Of a DNA stretch of 64,000 nt, positions 1-9,040 are shown one piece after another. The notes beneath the pieces are model-generated. The model was not told the origin of the DNA. It did not search any database and saw only the letters and a program-made list of their open reading frames with translations. The DNA comes from Candidatus Kapaibacterium sp. (GTDB lineage: Bacteria > Bacteroidota > Ignavibacteria > Kapaibacteriales > JAEUSM01): positions 62,001-126,000 of the forward strand of contig JAEUSM010000016.1 in NCBI GenBank assembly GCA_016788785.1, written 5' to 3'. A program made the translations under genes and the position numbers. Each line of letters starts with the position of its first letter. Positions within the stretch are counted from its first letter, which is position 1.

Positions 1-1103
1 TGGAATCGATCGGTACACTTGCTGGTGGGATTGCCCATGATTTAAACAATGTACTTACTCCAATATTACTTAGTATTGAAATTCTCAAACTTCAAACGAA
101 AGATGATAAGTTTCTACGTCGATTAGAACTAATTGAAAATTCCACCAAACGAGGTGCAGAACTCATCAAACAAGTTCTCCATTTTTCAAGGGGTGTTGAG
201 GGTGAGCGAACTTCAATTCCATTAACAAAGCTAACTGACGAAATGGTCATGATTATGACATCAACCTTCCCAAAGAACATTCACCATTCTATTATGATTG
301 AACAAAATATTCCCGATATAGTTGGTGATTATACTCAATTACATCAAGTGTTGCTCAATTTATGTGTGAACGCTCGTGATGCAATGCCTGAAGGTGGATT
401 GATTTCTATAAGTATAAAGAAAATAACTAATTCTCATGAAGGTAAATTTTCCTATTTGGGACTTCAAGAAGAAGAATATATTCAATTGTCTGTTTCAGAT
501 ACTGGAACAGGAATGCCAAAAGAAGTTCGTGAAAAAGTCTTCGAACCATTCTTTACCACCAAAGAAATTGGTAGAGGTACAGGTATTGGACTTTCCACAG
601 TGATGTCAATTGTTAAAAGCCATAAGGCTACAATAGATCTTTCCTCCGAAGAAGGAAAAGGAACGACTTTCGATATTTATTTTCCAATAGTCTCTCATAA
701 TAATGAAGAACACCATATTGAACAAATACATACTACAGCTAAAACAGATACTGGAATTTTAGTCGTCGATGATGAAGATGCTATTCGTGAATTTTCAACC
801 CTGGCTTTAGAACCTTTAGGATTTACGGTATTTACAGCATGTGATTTCAACGATGCCTTAAATATCTTTAACCAAAAAAAGAATCAGATTTCTTTGTTAA
901 TCATTGATATGATTCTTCCTGGGCCTGATGGAAAAGAAATCATTAAAACTATTCGTTCTGAATATCCTACAATTCCATGTTTAGCAGTAAGCGGGGTTTA
1001 TCATACTTTTGACGAAGATGCTTGTTTTAACAATGTAGTATTTTTACAAAAACCATATACAACTTCTCAATTTATTTCTGCAGTACAAAATCTGCTAAAA
1101 TGA
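1..1103 (+). CDS. Hybrid sensor histidine kinase, C-terminal part (5' end outside window)
   Basis: The frame is open from base 3, so this is the C-terminal part of a longer gene. It begins inside the dimerisation/phosphoacceptor helix: GGIAHDLNN, with the phospho-accepting His at bases 36-38. A HATPase domain follows, with N-box NLCVNARDAM, G1 DTGTGM and G2 GRGTGIGLST. The protein ends in a receiver domain (GILVVDDED, acceptor Asp in LIIDMILP at about 906-908, conserved Lys in FLQKPY). It would autophosphorylate and pass phosphate to its own receiver. It is a close paralog of the downstream kinase over the whole visible part, so the pair looks like a tandem duplication. The input domain lies outside the window and the signal is unknown. 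Confidence 0.93.
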   Translation, partial: ESIGTLAGGIAHDLNNVLTPILLSIEILKLQTKDDKFLRRLELIENSTKRGAELIKQVLHFSRGVEGERTSIPLTKLTDEMVMIMTSTFPKNIHHSIMIEQNIPDIVGDYTQLHQVLLNLCVNARDAMPEGGLISISIKKITNSHEGKFSYLGLQEEEYIQLSVSDTGTGMPKEVREKVFEPFFTTKEIGRGTGIGLSTVMSIVKSHKATIDLSSEEGKGTTFDIYFPIVSHNNEEHHIEQIHTTAKTDTGILVVDDEDAIREFSTLALEPLGFTVFTACDFNDALNIFNQKKNQISLLIIDMILPGPDGKEIIKTIRSEYPTIPCLAVSGVYHTFDEDACFNNVVFLQKPYTTSQFISAVQNLLK

Positions 1104-1142
1104 ATTTGAAAATACTACAAGATAAAAATTTACTTAAAAAGT

Positions 1143-1187
1143 ATGAGAAAACTAATTGTATTTGCATTATTACTTTTAATGTGGTAA
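1143..1187 (+). pseudogene. Possible signal-peptide remnant (15 codons)
   Basis: A start codon is followed by a very hydrophobic run (MRKLIVFALLLLMW) and an immediate stop. Read one base out of frame, the sequence continues as NVVTCIDTE, which resembles a lipobox. This could be the decayed 5' end of a small lipoprotein gene between the two kinases, or chance. There is no clear ribosome-binding site. Confidence 0.2.
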
Positions 1188-1277
1188 CTTGCATCGATAC
1201 AGAATTAAAAAAAAATATATATTCGGTTTTTGAGTTCGTCTCCTTCAATCAAAAACCATTCTTTTGAGAGGTCTAAA

Positions 1278-3956
1278 ATGAAGTTAAATGTTTATTTCAT
1301 TTCTAAGAACGAACAATTTCTTTCGAATTTGCAATTTGAGTTTGTATTACCCAAATTGAACCAAAAAATTGAGTTAAGCTCAAACTCTATCAAATCAATT
1401 TCTGATTTTCCTATTGAAAAACACTTTCCAAACATTGATTCCGTTTTTTTTGAATATCAACAAACTGAAGTTACATCACAAGAAGTAATGGAATTTTGTT
1501 CTAATGTAAATACGCTCAAAATTCCAATCATATTAGTTGTTAGTTCGCCGGAAGATTTATCAATACTGGATACCATACCAGTAAAATTATGGAGAATAAT
1601 CAAAACATACCAATCAAAAAAAGAAATTTTCTTTGACATTTGTTCCGCTATAAATACTTTAGTTGAATATATTCGGATTATAAAGGAAAAAAGAATTTTT
1701 CAAGAAACCTTGCTTGTTTCTTCACACATGTTAACATTAATAAACGAAAAATCCGAATTTGTCTACTCTTCTCCGACTATGAAAAATCTACACGGATATG
1801 AAGAAGGAGAACTACAAGGTAAATCATTCATAAAGTATATTCATCCTGAAGATTTGTATTTTGTATTAGGTGAATTTCAAAAAGTAAAAACTTCCAAAAA
1901 TTACAGTCCAACCTTAGAGTTTAGAATTCTCACAAAAAAAGGTGATTACCTTCGTTTAGAATCTGTTGTCAATAATCAGTTAGATAACCCCATTTTACGT
2001 TCAATTGTCATTAATTCTAAAGATGTTACCAAACTTAAAACAATTGAATCTACATTAAAATTTCAAGAGGAAAGAGTCGCAAAAGTATATTCATTAACAA
2101 GTTTGGGTATTTGGGATTGGGATATTATTAATGATCATGTACTTTTAAGTCCACACCTATATTTCTTATTCGGTTCATCATCATCTGAAGAAATTTTTAC
2201 ATTCAATGAGTTTTTGCAATTTTATCATCCTAAAGATAGAGAAGATTTTAAAAATGCAATTTTAGAATCATACAGTAATAATCCTGATTTTTATCATGAA
2301 CATAGAGTCATCCATATTGAATCAAAACAAGAAAGATGGTTGTTGGACAGAGGTTCTGTGGTGGAACGAAATGAAGTAGGTGAGGCTTTACGTATAGTAG
2401 GAACAACAACAGACATCACTAGTCGCAAAATTGCAGAAATACAACTCCAGGAAATGAACGAAAAAATGAGAAAACTAACGAATAGTCTTCCCGGTATGTT
2501 ATATCAATTTATTCGATTTACAGATGGCAATATGGCATGTTTGTACGTTAGCAAAGGAATTGAAGAGTTATATGAAATTTATGATTCGGGTGATACTGTC
2601 GATTTAGAACTTTTTATTAGTAGAACCCACCCTGATGATGTTCAATCAGTCATTGACACTATCAATGAATCTGCAGATACATTAGGTGTTTGGGAATTAG
2701 AATATAGGTTAGTACTACCAAAAAAGAAAACTCGATGGGTTCATGGAAAATCTCGTCCTGAATTACTTGATGATGGTTCCATTGTATGGCATGGATATAT
2801 TTATGATATAACGGAAAGTAAACGCAATTCCGAACACATACTACGTAACCAAAGAATGGAGAGTATTGGAACCTTGGCTGGTGGAATTGCTCACGACCTC
2901 AATAACGTTCTTACTCCCATTTTGCTAAGTATTGAAATTCTAAAATCTCAAATTCATGAACCAGCATTACAGAAACGATTAGAACTTATTGAATCATCTA
3001 CTCTTCGAGGTGCAACAATGGTTAAGCAAGTGTTGCATTTTTCACGTGGAGTTGAAGGGTCATATTCAGCAATTGAAGCGAAACTTCTTGTAAAAGAAAT
3101 TTCTATTTTGGTGCAATCTTCTTTCCCCAAAAACATTCAATACATTGCTCACATTGAAGATGATTTACCGTATATTTTAGGAGATATAACTCAATTACAT
3201 CAAGTTCTTTTGAATTTATGTGTTAACGCCAGAGATGCAATGCCTAATGGTGGGAAATTAGAAATTGAAGTCAAAAAATTTATTATCAATGATGAGCGTG
3301 AATATCGTCATTTGAGCTTACAAAAAGGGGTTTATATTCTTATCATTGTATCTGATACTGGTGAGGGGATGTCACCAGATGTGAAATCAAGAATATTTGA
3401 ACCTTTCTTCACTACCAAAGAAATTGGTTCGGGTACAGGTCTTGGGCTTTCTACAGTTCTAAACATTGTTAAAAGCCACAAAGGATATATAGATGTCTAT
3501 AGTGAAATTGGCAAAGGTTCATCTTTTAGAATTTATTTACAAACAACCACGGATGAAGTTCAATCACAATATGATAAAACAATAGAAGAATTTTCAGTAA
3601 GTAACTTAGGAGTTTTGGTTGTCGATGATGAAGAAATGATACGTGATTTTACTCGATATACACTCGAATCTATTGGTTTTAAAGTTTATGTTGCTGAAAA
3701 TGGTGCCGAAGGAATTACAGTTTTGTCTCAAAATTTATCGAATATAACTTTAATGATTGTCGACACAATGATGCCTATTATGGATGGTAAAACAACAATT
3801 TCAATTGCAAAAAAACTCAATCCAGACCTTAAAATCATTGCCGTTTCGGGAATAACACAAAAATTCGACCATACTGAAGAATTCTCAAAAGTACTCTTCC
3901 TACAAAAACCCTACTCTTCAAAACAACTTCTTGCAGCAATCCACTCATTAATATAA
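1278..3956 (+). CDS. Multi-PAS hybrid sensor histidine kinase
   Basis: About 892 residues. I start at the ATG at 1278 because GAGAGG lies six bases upstream; a TTG at 1230 would add 16 unlikely residues. The first ~130 residues resemble a degenerate receiver domain. Three PAS-type sensor domains follow (each with a PED/PKD/PDD-like turn; the last ends GYIYDITESK), then HisKA (GGIAHDLNN, His539), HATPase (NLCVNARDAM, DTGEGM, GSGTGLGLST) and a C-terminal receiver (LVVDDEE, acceptor Asp829 in MIVDTMMP). No membrane segment is visible, so it is probably cytoplasmic. It is a hybrid kinase feeding a phosphorelay. No response regulator or Hpt gene lies beside it, so its partner is unknown. Confidence 0.93.
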   Translation: MKLNVYFISKNEQFLSNLQFEFVLPKLNQKIELSSNSIKSISDFPIEKHFPNIDSVFFEYQQTEVTSQEVMEFCSNVNTLKIPIILVVSSPEDLSILDTIPVKLWRIIKTYQSKKEIFFDICSAINTLVEYIRIIKEKRIFQETLLVSSHMLTLINEKSEFVYSSPTMKNLHGYEEGELQGKSFIKYIHPEDLYFVLGEFQKVKTSKNYSPTLEFRILTKKGDYLRLESVVNNQLDNPILRSIVINSKDVTKLKTIESTLKFQEERVAKVYSLTSLGIWDWDIINDHVLLSPHLYFLFGSSSSEEIFTFNEFLQFYHPKDREDFKNAILESYSNNPDFYHEHRVIHIESKQERWLLDRGSVVERNEVGEALRIVGTTTDITSRKIAEIQLQEMNEKMRKLTNSLPGMLYQFIRFTDGNMACLYVSKGIEELYEIYDSGDTVDLELFISRTHPDDVQSVIDTINESADTLGVWELEYRLVLPKKKTRWVHGKSRPELLDDGSIVWHGYIYDITESKRNSEHILRNQRMESIGTLAGGIAHDLNNVLTPILLSIEILKSQIHEPALQKRLELIESSTLRGATMVKQVLHFSRGVEGSYSAIEAKLLVKEISILVQSSFPKNIQYIAHIEDDLPYILGDITQLHQVLLNLCVNARDAMPNGGKLEIEVKKFIINDEREYRHLSLQKGVYILIIVSDTGEGMSPDVKSRIFEPFFTTKEIGSGTGLGLSTVLNIVKSHKGYIDVYSEIGKGSSFRIYLQTTTDEVQSQYDKTIEEFSVSNLGVLVVDDEEMIRDFTRYTLESIGFKVYVAENGAEGITVLSQNLSNITLMIVDTMMPIMDGKTTISIAKKLNPDLKIIAVSGITQKFDHTEEFSKVLFLQKPYSSKQLLAAIHSLI

Positions 3957-3976
3957 ATACGTAGAAAGGCACGACA

Positions 3977-4888
3977 ATGGCAAACAAAAATCTTATCTTC
4001 GTTCATGGTATGGGCGAGGGTGAATATCAAAATAGTTACTTAAATCTTTATACTTTAATTTCTAAAAGATATTTTGAATTTCATAATATTGAACTAAACA
4101 ATCGTTATAATTTTATAAAAGATATTAACTGGTCAATAGGAACAGATCGTTTGCAGTTAAATATTTTTAATAGAATCTTTCCATATACTAATTACAATTC
4201 TGATCCTATTTCTGCAAGTGGAGTAAGTGATCTCATAGAACTTGGAAAAGAAATAGGAACAAGATTAAGAAATTTTGTACATTTTTATATCGGGGATGTA
4301 ATAGCTTATACTACAATGCATGATAATAAAATAAGAGAAAATTATATTAAATCAATTGTTCCTTATGTAACAAAACCATTTACTATAATCGCACATTCTT
4401 TAGGTTCAGTTATATTCAATGATATACTATATCATACTAAAATTTGGAAATCATATAAAACTTATCTATCAAAAGGTTTGACCGTGGAAGAGTTTGAGTT
4501 ATATAATAAAATGAACCTAACGAATAAAGTAAATACTATTAAAAAATTCGATGATTTTGTAACTGAAGTTCAGAAAAATTTTGAAAACTTTGTTTCTTTA
4601 GGGTCACCTATTGGGCTTTTTTTACAACAAGATTTATCAAAATTTGGGGAAATTCCTCACGGTTATGCTAATTCACCATTAACTGAAGGACTTAATCAAT
4701 TTTGGTATAATATTTATAATGATGATGACTACTTTTCGTATCCGGTAGAACCATTTTTTAATGACCCTAAATCTAAAACCAAACAAACAATTTTTGATTT
4801 AAAAGTTTCAAATAGTATGTCGTTAAAAGCTCATGGTAAATATTGGGATGATCAAAATGTTGCAAATCATATTACTAGAATTCTCTAA
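3977..4888 (+). CDS. Alpha/beta hydrolase-like serine hydrolase
   Basis: 303 residues, 20 bases after the kinase. The N-terminus NLIFVHGMGEG matches the oxyanion-hole HG motif of alpha/beta hydrolases. AHSLGS is the nucleophile elbow, with Ser141. His286 in KAHGKYWDD is a plausible catalytic His, and an acid residue lies in between. No signal peptide or membrane helix is seen, so a cytoplasmic lipase/esterase-like enzyme is likely; the substrate is unknown. AAAGG precedes the ATG. It borders the defence-type island and could be an accessory gene, but its spacing suggests co-transcription with the kinase. Confidence 0.75.
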   Translation: MANKNLIFVHGMGEGEYQNSYLNLYTLISKRYFEFHNIELNNRYNFIKDINWSIGTDRLQLNIFNRIFPYTNYNSDPISASGVSDLIELGKEIGTRLRNFVHFYIGDVIAYTTMHDNKIRENYIKSIVPYVTKPFTIIAHSLGSVIFNDILYHTKIWKSYKTYLSKGLTVEEFELYNKMNLTNKVNTIKKFDDFVTEVQKNFENFVSLGSPIGLFLQQDLSKFGEIPHGYANSPLTEGLNQFWYNIYNDDDYFSYPVEPFFNDPKSKTKQTIFDLKVSNSMSLKAHGKYWDDQNVANHITRIL

Positions 4889-4900
4889 ATTCCTTCTTCA

Positions 4901-4934
4901 TTGTCATTCACTGACTATTCGAGGTGTATATTTG
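4901..4934 (+). promoter_or_regulatory. Bacteroidota-type promoter candidate
   Basis: TTGTCA at 4901-4906 and TATATTTG at 4927-4934 fit the -33 TTG and -7 TAnnTTTG elements of the Bacteroidota primary sigma factor, with a 20-base gap. The site lies 33 bases before the small gene at 4968. Confidence 0.45.
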
Positions 4935-4967
4935 TAATTATTATTTCAGTAATTACAAGGAATGACA

Positions 4968-5270
4968 ATGGAAAAAGAACAAAGTTACGAAATGTGCCAA
5001 ATTATTGATGGCTATGCAACCGATATGTTTATGTTTTTGGACGAGGACATCTTGGGTGCCGAAACAGTAGCAAGAATCAAAGCAATGACCGACGAAGAAT
5101 ACGAAGAGTATACCAAAGAATGGGTAAGAATGCGTCGGAAAGAATTAGAGTGGCGGAAAAAGTATGATGAACGAAACCAAATTACTCCAGAAAAATCATT
5201 CAATCCATACATCAAAACTCCAATAATTTTAGATGATGTGGTCAATCCACCCAAAAGTAACGAAGAATAA
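4968..5270 (+). CDS. Small charged protein of unknown function
   Basis: 100 residues, rich in Glu, Lys, Arg and Met, with no signal peptide or recognised motif. Two in-frame ATGs exist, at 4962 and 4968. AAGGA at 4957-4961 is six bases from the second, so I use 4968. The central segment (DEEYEEYTKEWVRMRRKE) should form a charged amphipathic helix. It has its own promoter candidate and lies directly before the methyltransferase genes, with a dispersed-repeat fragment in between, so it may be part of the island. I do not recognise the family. Confidence 0.6.
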   Translation: MEKEQSYEMCQIIDGYATDMFMFLDEDILGAETVARIKAMTDEEYEEYTKEWVRMRRKELEWRKKYDERNQITPEKSFNPYIKTPIILDDVVNPPKSNEE

Positions 5271-5279
5271 TTTTCCTTC

Positions 5280-5330
5280 TAACCCCTCTCCCCTTGAGGG
5301 AGAGGGCTGGAGTAGGTGGTCATTCTGAAG
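5280..5330. repeat. Dispersed palindromic module (short copy)
   Basis: The sequence reads CCCCTCTCCCCTTGAGG followed by GAGAGGG and a tail ending GGTCATTCTGAA. It matches modules near 29170-29215 and 62955-62995. It marks the boundary between the small gene and the methyltransferase operon. Confidence 0.7.
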
Positions 5331-5387
5331 AAGAACACCCAATAGCTTTTTTCAAAACAAAAAACATTTTCGTTCGATACTATTTTG

Positions 5388-6053
5388 ATGAAGAATGAAC
5401 AACAATTTGTTAAATCAAAACAGCGTGTTGCTGACCACGGCGAGGTGTTTACACAACCTCGCGAAGTGAATGCAATGTTGGATTTGGTCAAAGAAGAAAC
5501 AGAACGTATCGAATCACGGTTTTTAGAACCAGCTTGTGGGACTGGGAATTTTTTGGTGGAAATTTTGCGTCGAAAACTGGCAGTGGTCGAACGAAAGTAC
5601 AAAAACAACCAATTTGACGCCGAACGATATTCGTTTTTGGCAGTGTCATCGATGTATGGTATTGATATTTTGATGGATAATGTGATAGAATGTAGAAATA
5701 GACTCTTGGAGCAGTATACTGATTGGTATACTGCTTTGTACAAAAAAACGTATAAAGAGGAACAATTGATTGCTATAGAATTTTTGTTGCATCTCAATAT
5801 TTTGTGGGGTGATGCACTGACTTTGGAAACGCCCGAAGCTACTCCAAAACCTATCATATTTTCGGAATGGTCATTGGTCAGCTCAACGCAAGTTCAACGC
5901 CGTGATTTTACGCTTGATATGTTGTTGCGTTCTCAGCCTATGGAAGGTGATAATTTGTTTTCCGATTTAGGTGAAGAAGCCTTTATTCCTACTCCCATTC
6001 GAACATACCCATTATGTCATTATCTGGAGGTAGCCAATGAATCTGTCCATTAA
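5388..6053 (+). CDS. DNA adenine methyltransferase-like SAM-binding subunit
   Basis: 221 residues from the ATG at 5388; a TTG directly before it is not needed. Visible motifs are those of gamma-type N6-adenine methyltransferases: motif X-like GEVFTQPREVNAMLDL, motif I FLEPACGTGNFL for S-adenosylmethionine, and motif II-like MYGIDILMDNVIECRNRLL. The chain ends without the catalytic motif IV (NPPY), where family members normally continue. It is therefore probably one half of a two-protein enzyme with the next gene, which it overlaps by 17 bases in another frame. It is much shorter than complete enzymes. A SAM-sensing or structural role instead of catalysis is possible. Confidence 0.8.
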   Translation: MKNEQQFVKSKQRVADHGEVFTQPREVNAMLDLVKEETERIESRFLEPACGTGNFLVEILRRKLAVVERKYKNNQFDAERYSFLAVSSMYGIDILMDNVIECRNRLLEQYTDWYTALYKKTYKEEQLIAIEFLLHLNILWGDALTLETPEATPKPIIFSEWSLVSSTQVQRRDFTLDMLLRSQPMEGDNLFSDLGEEAFIPTPIRTYPLCHYLEVANESVH

Positions 6054-7602
6054 TTATAATCCTGATATTTTGACGTGTTTGGCGAATTTGAGTAACGACG
6101 AGGTTTTTACTCCGCCACATATTGTGAATCAAATGTTGGATTTGCTTCCGCCACAACTTTTCAATGACCCTCGAACGACGTTTTTGGATCCAGTTAGTAA
6201 AACTGGGGTGTTTTTGCGAGAAATTGCAAAACGCTTGATGGTTGGTTTGGCACCAATTTATCCTGATGAGCAAGAACGTCGCAATCATATTTTGCAAAAC
6301 CAAGTTTTTGGTATTGCCATTACTGACCTTACGTCGTTACTTTCTCGAAGGTCGCTTTACGGAAGCAAAAAAGCAAACCACCCAAAATATTCGTTTTGTA
6401 CTAACTTTGGCGACAATGAACAGGGAAATATTCTTTACAACCGCATTGAACATACCTTCAAAAATGACAAATGTATCTTCTGTGGTGCCAACAAAGAAAC
6501 CTACGGACGTGACGACACTCGCGAAAACTATGCCTATCAATTTATCCACACAGACAATCCAGAAACACTCTTCAATATGAAATTTGACGTCATCATCGGA
6601 AACCCACCCTATCAATTAAGTGATGGAAGTGGTAACAATGGAAAGGGAGCAATTCCATTGTATCATTTATTTGTACAACAAGCTAAGAAATTAAATCCAC
6701 GTTTTTTAAGTATGATTATACCTGCAAAATGGTATAGCGGAGGAAGGGGCTTAAATGATTTTAGACATGATATGTTAAATGATGATAAAATTAGTACCTT
6801 AGTTGATTTTTCAGATTCTAGAGATTGTTTTACTGGAGTAGACATTGCTGGTGGAATTTGTTATTTTTTAAGAGATCAAAACTTCAGTGGAGTATGTAAT
6901 GTTATAAATGTAAACAAACAATCCAAGAACATTACTCAGAGAAGGCTTAATAAATTTGACCTTTTTGTCAGAGACAATTTATCTCTTGATTTAATTGACA
7001 AAATCATTAATAAATCTAATTTATTTCTTTCATCAATAGTTTCTAGTAAAAATCCATTTGGATTTCCTACCAATTTCATTGGTAAAGATTATAAGTTCGA
7101 AAATTCACTTTCATTAGTTACCAGCAAAGGAATTACTTATGTAGACTATAATGAAGTATTAACTGGTTCAGATTTAATAAAAAATTGGAAAGTGCTTCTT
7201 TCAGAAGGATCATTTGATCATGGTGGACAACCTGACAAAGAAGGAAAAAGAAGAATATTTTCTAAAGTAGAAGTTCTCATGCCAAATGTAATTTGTACAG
7301 GTACTTATCTTGTTATAGGTAAATTTCAAAATAAAGAAGAGGCATTTAATTTAGCAAATTATCTTAAAACTAAATTCTGTAGATTTTTAGTTGGTACTAT
7401 TCTTTTAACCCAACATATTTCGAAAGACAAATTTCAATTCGTGCCAATGCAGGACTTTACAGAAGAATGGACGGACGAAAAGCTGTATAAAAAATACGGT
7501 CTCACGGAAGAAGAAATCGCATATATCGAATCCATCATCCGACCAATGGACGCCACCCTCTTCGACGACACCCCACAGGAGATAGAAGATAATGACGAAT
7601 GA
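6037..7602 (+). CDS. Eco57I-like N6-adenine DNA methyltransferase
   Basis: 521 residues with an excellent ribosome-binding site, GGAGG at 6026-6030, six bases before ATG. Motif X-like DEVFTPPHIVNQMLDLL is followed by a divergent motif I (FLDPVSKTGVFL). A CxxC-containing segment (CIFCGA) comes next, and then catalytic motif IV as FDVIIGNPPYQ. The C-terminal half is probably the target-recognition region. It transfers methyl groups to adenine in a specific DNA site, protecting host DNA. The N-terminal half is paralogous to the preceding protein. The stop codon overlaps the next gene by 11 bases, indicating translational coupling. The helicase-nuclease at 12166 is the likely restriction partner. 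Confidence 0.88.
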   Translation: MNLSINYNPDILTCLANLSNDEVFTPPHIVNQMLDLLPPQLFNDPRTTFLDPVSKTGVFLREIAKRLMVGLAPIYPDEQERRNHILQNQVFGIAITDLTSLLSRRSLYGSKKANHPKYSFCTNFGDNEQGNILYNRIEHTFKNDKCIFCGANKETYGRDDTRENYAYQFIHTDNPETLFNMKFDVIIGNPPYQLSDGSGNNGKGAIPLYHLFVQQAKKLNPRFLSMIIPAKWYSGGRGLNDFRHDMLNDDKISTLVDFSDSRDCFTGVDIAGGICYFLRDQNFSGVCNVINVNKQSKNITQRRLNKFDLFVRDNLSLDLIDKIINKSNLFLSSIVSSKNPFGFPTNFIGKDYKFENSLSLVTSKGITYVDYNEVLTGSDLIKNWKVLLSEGSFDHGGQPDKEGKRRIFSKVEVLMPNVICTGTYLVIGKFQNKEEAFNLANYLKTKFCRFLVGTILLTQHISKDKFQFVPMQDFTEEWTDEKLYKKYGLTEEEIAYIESIIRPMDATLFDDTPQEIEDNDE

Positions 7603-9037
7603 TGAATTAATGCGGTTGATACTAACTTTAGTTAAAGAAAAAGATGAAAATGAAACTTTGGAGTTTAAAGAAAATTTTCATGGTGAAGAAGAATTGGGTA
7701 AGTGTATTTCTGCTATTGCAAATTCAGCACGATTGTTAGATAGAGATTATGGTTATATTGTTTTTGGGATAATTGACGAAAGTAAACAGATAGTCGGTTC
7801 TGAATTTAATCCAGATACTAAAAAGGTAAAAAAAGAAAATTTAAAACATTGGTTACAACAAAGATTACATCCAAGCATAAATATCGCAGATTTTGAATGT
7901 CTATTGGATAATGATAAACGGGTAGTATTATTCAAAATACCTGCATCCAATCAATATCCTGTGCAATTTATGAAAGAGGCATATGTTCGATTAGGTTCAT
8001 CAAATAGAAAACTCAATGATTTTCCTGAAAAACTAAGAGCATTCTTTTTGAAAGGAGCTAAACAATTTGAAAAAGCAATTGCCAAAGAAAATGTTACAGC
8101 TTCAGAAGTCATTGAACTGTTAAGTACAGAAAGTTATTTCAATTTGATGAAAATACCATACCCAACAAGTCAAGAATTGGTATTAGAAAAATTGATTTCG
8201 GAAGATTTAGTTATAAAATCTACACCATATTCGATAACGAATTTAGGAGCAATTCTTTTTGCAAAGAATTTGAAGGATTTTGATTTACTATATCGAAAAT
8301 CTTTACGAATTATAGTATATAAGGGAAAAAGCAAGGTTTCAACTGAACGTGAAAGAACTGTTGAAAAAGGATATGCTATCAGTTTAAAAGATGAAATAGA
8401 TTGGATAAAAAGCCAAATACCTTCTAATGAAGAGATAAGTAAAGTAATCCGAAATAATGTAGAAATGTATCCTGAAATTGCATTAAGGGAATTAATTGTC
8501 AATATGTTGATACACCAAGATTATAATGAACAAGGATTTCCAATGGTTGAAATTTATTCAGATAGAATTGAAATCTCAAATCCTGGCAAACCACTTATCC
8601 AACCTGACCGGTTTATCGATGAGTATAAATCTCGAAATGACAATTTAGCCGACAAGATGAGAAGAATGGGATTCTGTGAAGAAAAAGGTAGTGGCTTGGA
8701 TAAAGTGATTAACTATATAGAATTGTTTCAATTACCGCCAATGTCTATTTTAATTGACGAAGTTCGTACAAAGATGACATTATATAGTTATAAAAAGTTA
8801 AATGAATTAGACAAAAAAGAAAAAATCCTTGCTTGTTACCAACATGCATGTTTAAAATTTGTATCTGCAGAGAGAATGACAAATGCTTCTTTGAGAGATA
8901 GATTTAAAATAGAAAATAGAAATTATGCTATTGCTTCCCGGATTATTAAAGATGCCATTGATGAGGGGAAGATTAAAAATGAAGACCCTAATAACTCATC
9001 AAGAAAACATGCAAAATATATTCCTTACTGGGCTTAA
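7592..9037 (+). CDS. AlbA_2 (Schlafen-like)/HATPase_c_4 protein 1
   Basis: 481 residues; AGGAG lies about ten bases before the ATG. The N-terminus (ENETLEFKENF, then GYIVFGIIDESKQIVG) matches the Schlafen AlbA_2 domain. The middle holds a RecG C-terminal/HATPase_c_4-type region: ALRELIVNMLIHQDYNE, EISNPGKP and EEKGSGLDKV. The C-terminus looks helical and may hold a winged helix. Such proteins are usually annotated as ATP-binding transcriptional regulators and are frequent in defence islands; some act as RNases. Translational coupling to the methyltransferase suggests it controls, or is an effector of, this locus. A tandem repeat array starts four bases after its stop codon. Confidence 0.85.
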   Translation: MTNDELMRLILTLVKEKDENETLEFKENFHGEEELGKCISAIANSARLLDRDYGYIVFGIIDESKQIVGSEFNPDTKKVKKENLKHWLQQRLHPSINIADFECLLDNDKRVVLFKIPASNQYPVQFMKEAYVRLGSSNRKLNDFPEKLRAFFLKGAKQFEKAIAKENVTASEVIELLSTESYFNLMKIPYPTSQELVLEKLISEDLVIKSTPYSITNLGAILFAKNLKDFDLLYRKSLRIIVYKGKSKVSTERERTVEKGYAISLKDEIDWIKSQIPSNEEISKVIRNNVEMYPEIALRELIVNMLIHQDYNEQGFPMVEIYSDRIEISNPGKPLIQPDRFIDEYKSRNDNLADKMRRMGFCEEKGSGLDKVINYIELFQLPPMSILIDEVRTKMTLYSYKKLNELDKKEKILACYQHACLKFVSAERMTNASLRDRFKIENRNYAIASRIIKDAIDEGKIKNEDPNNSSRKHAKYIPYWA

Positions 9038-9040
9038 CAT

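Noticed and set aside
5279-5857. Minus-strand frame of 192 codons opposite the methyltransferase gene
   Set aside because: It mirrors the conserved methyltransferase reading frame and ends in repeat sequence. The plus-strand frame has clear motifs.
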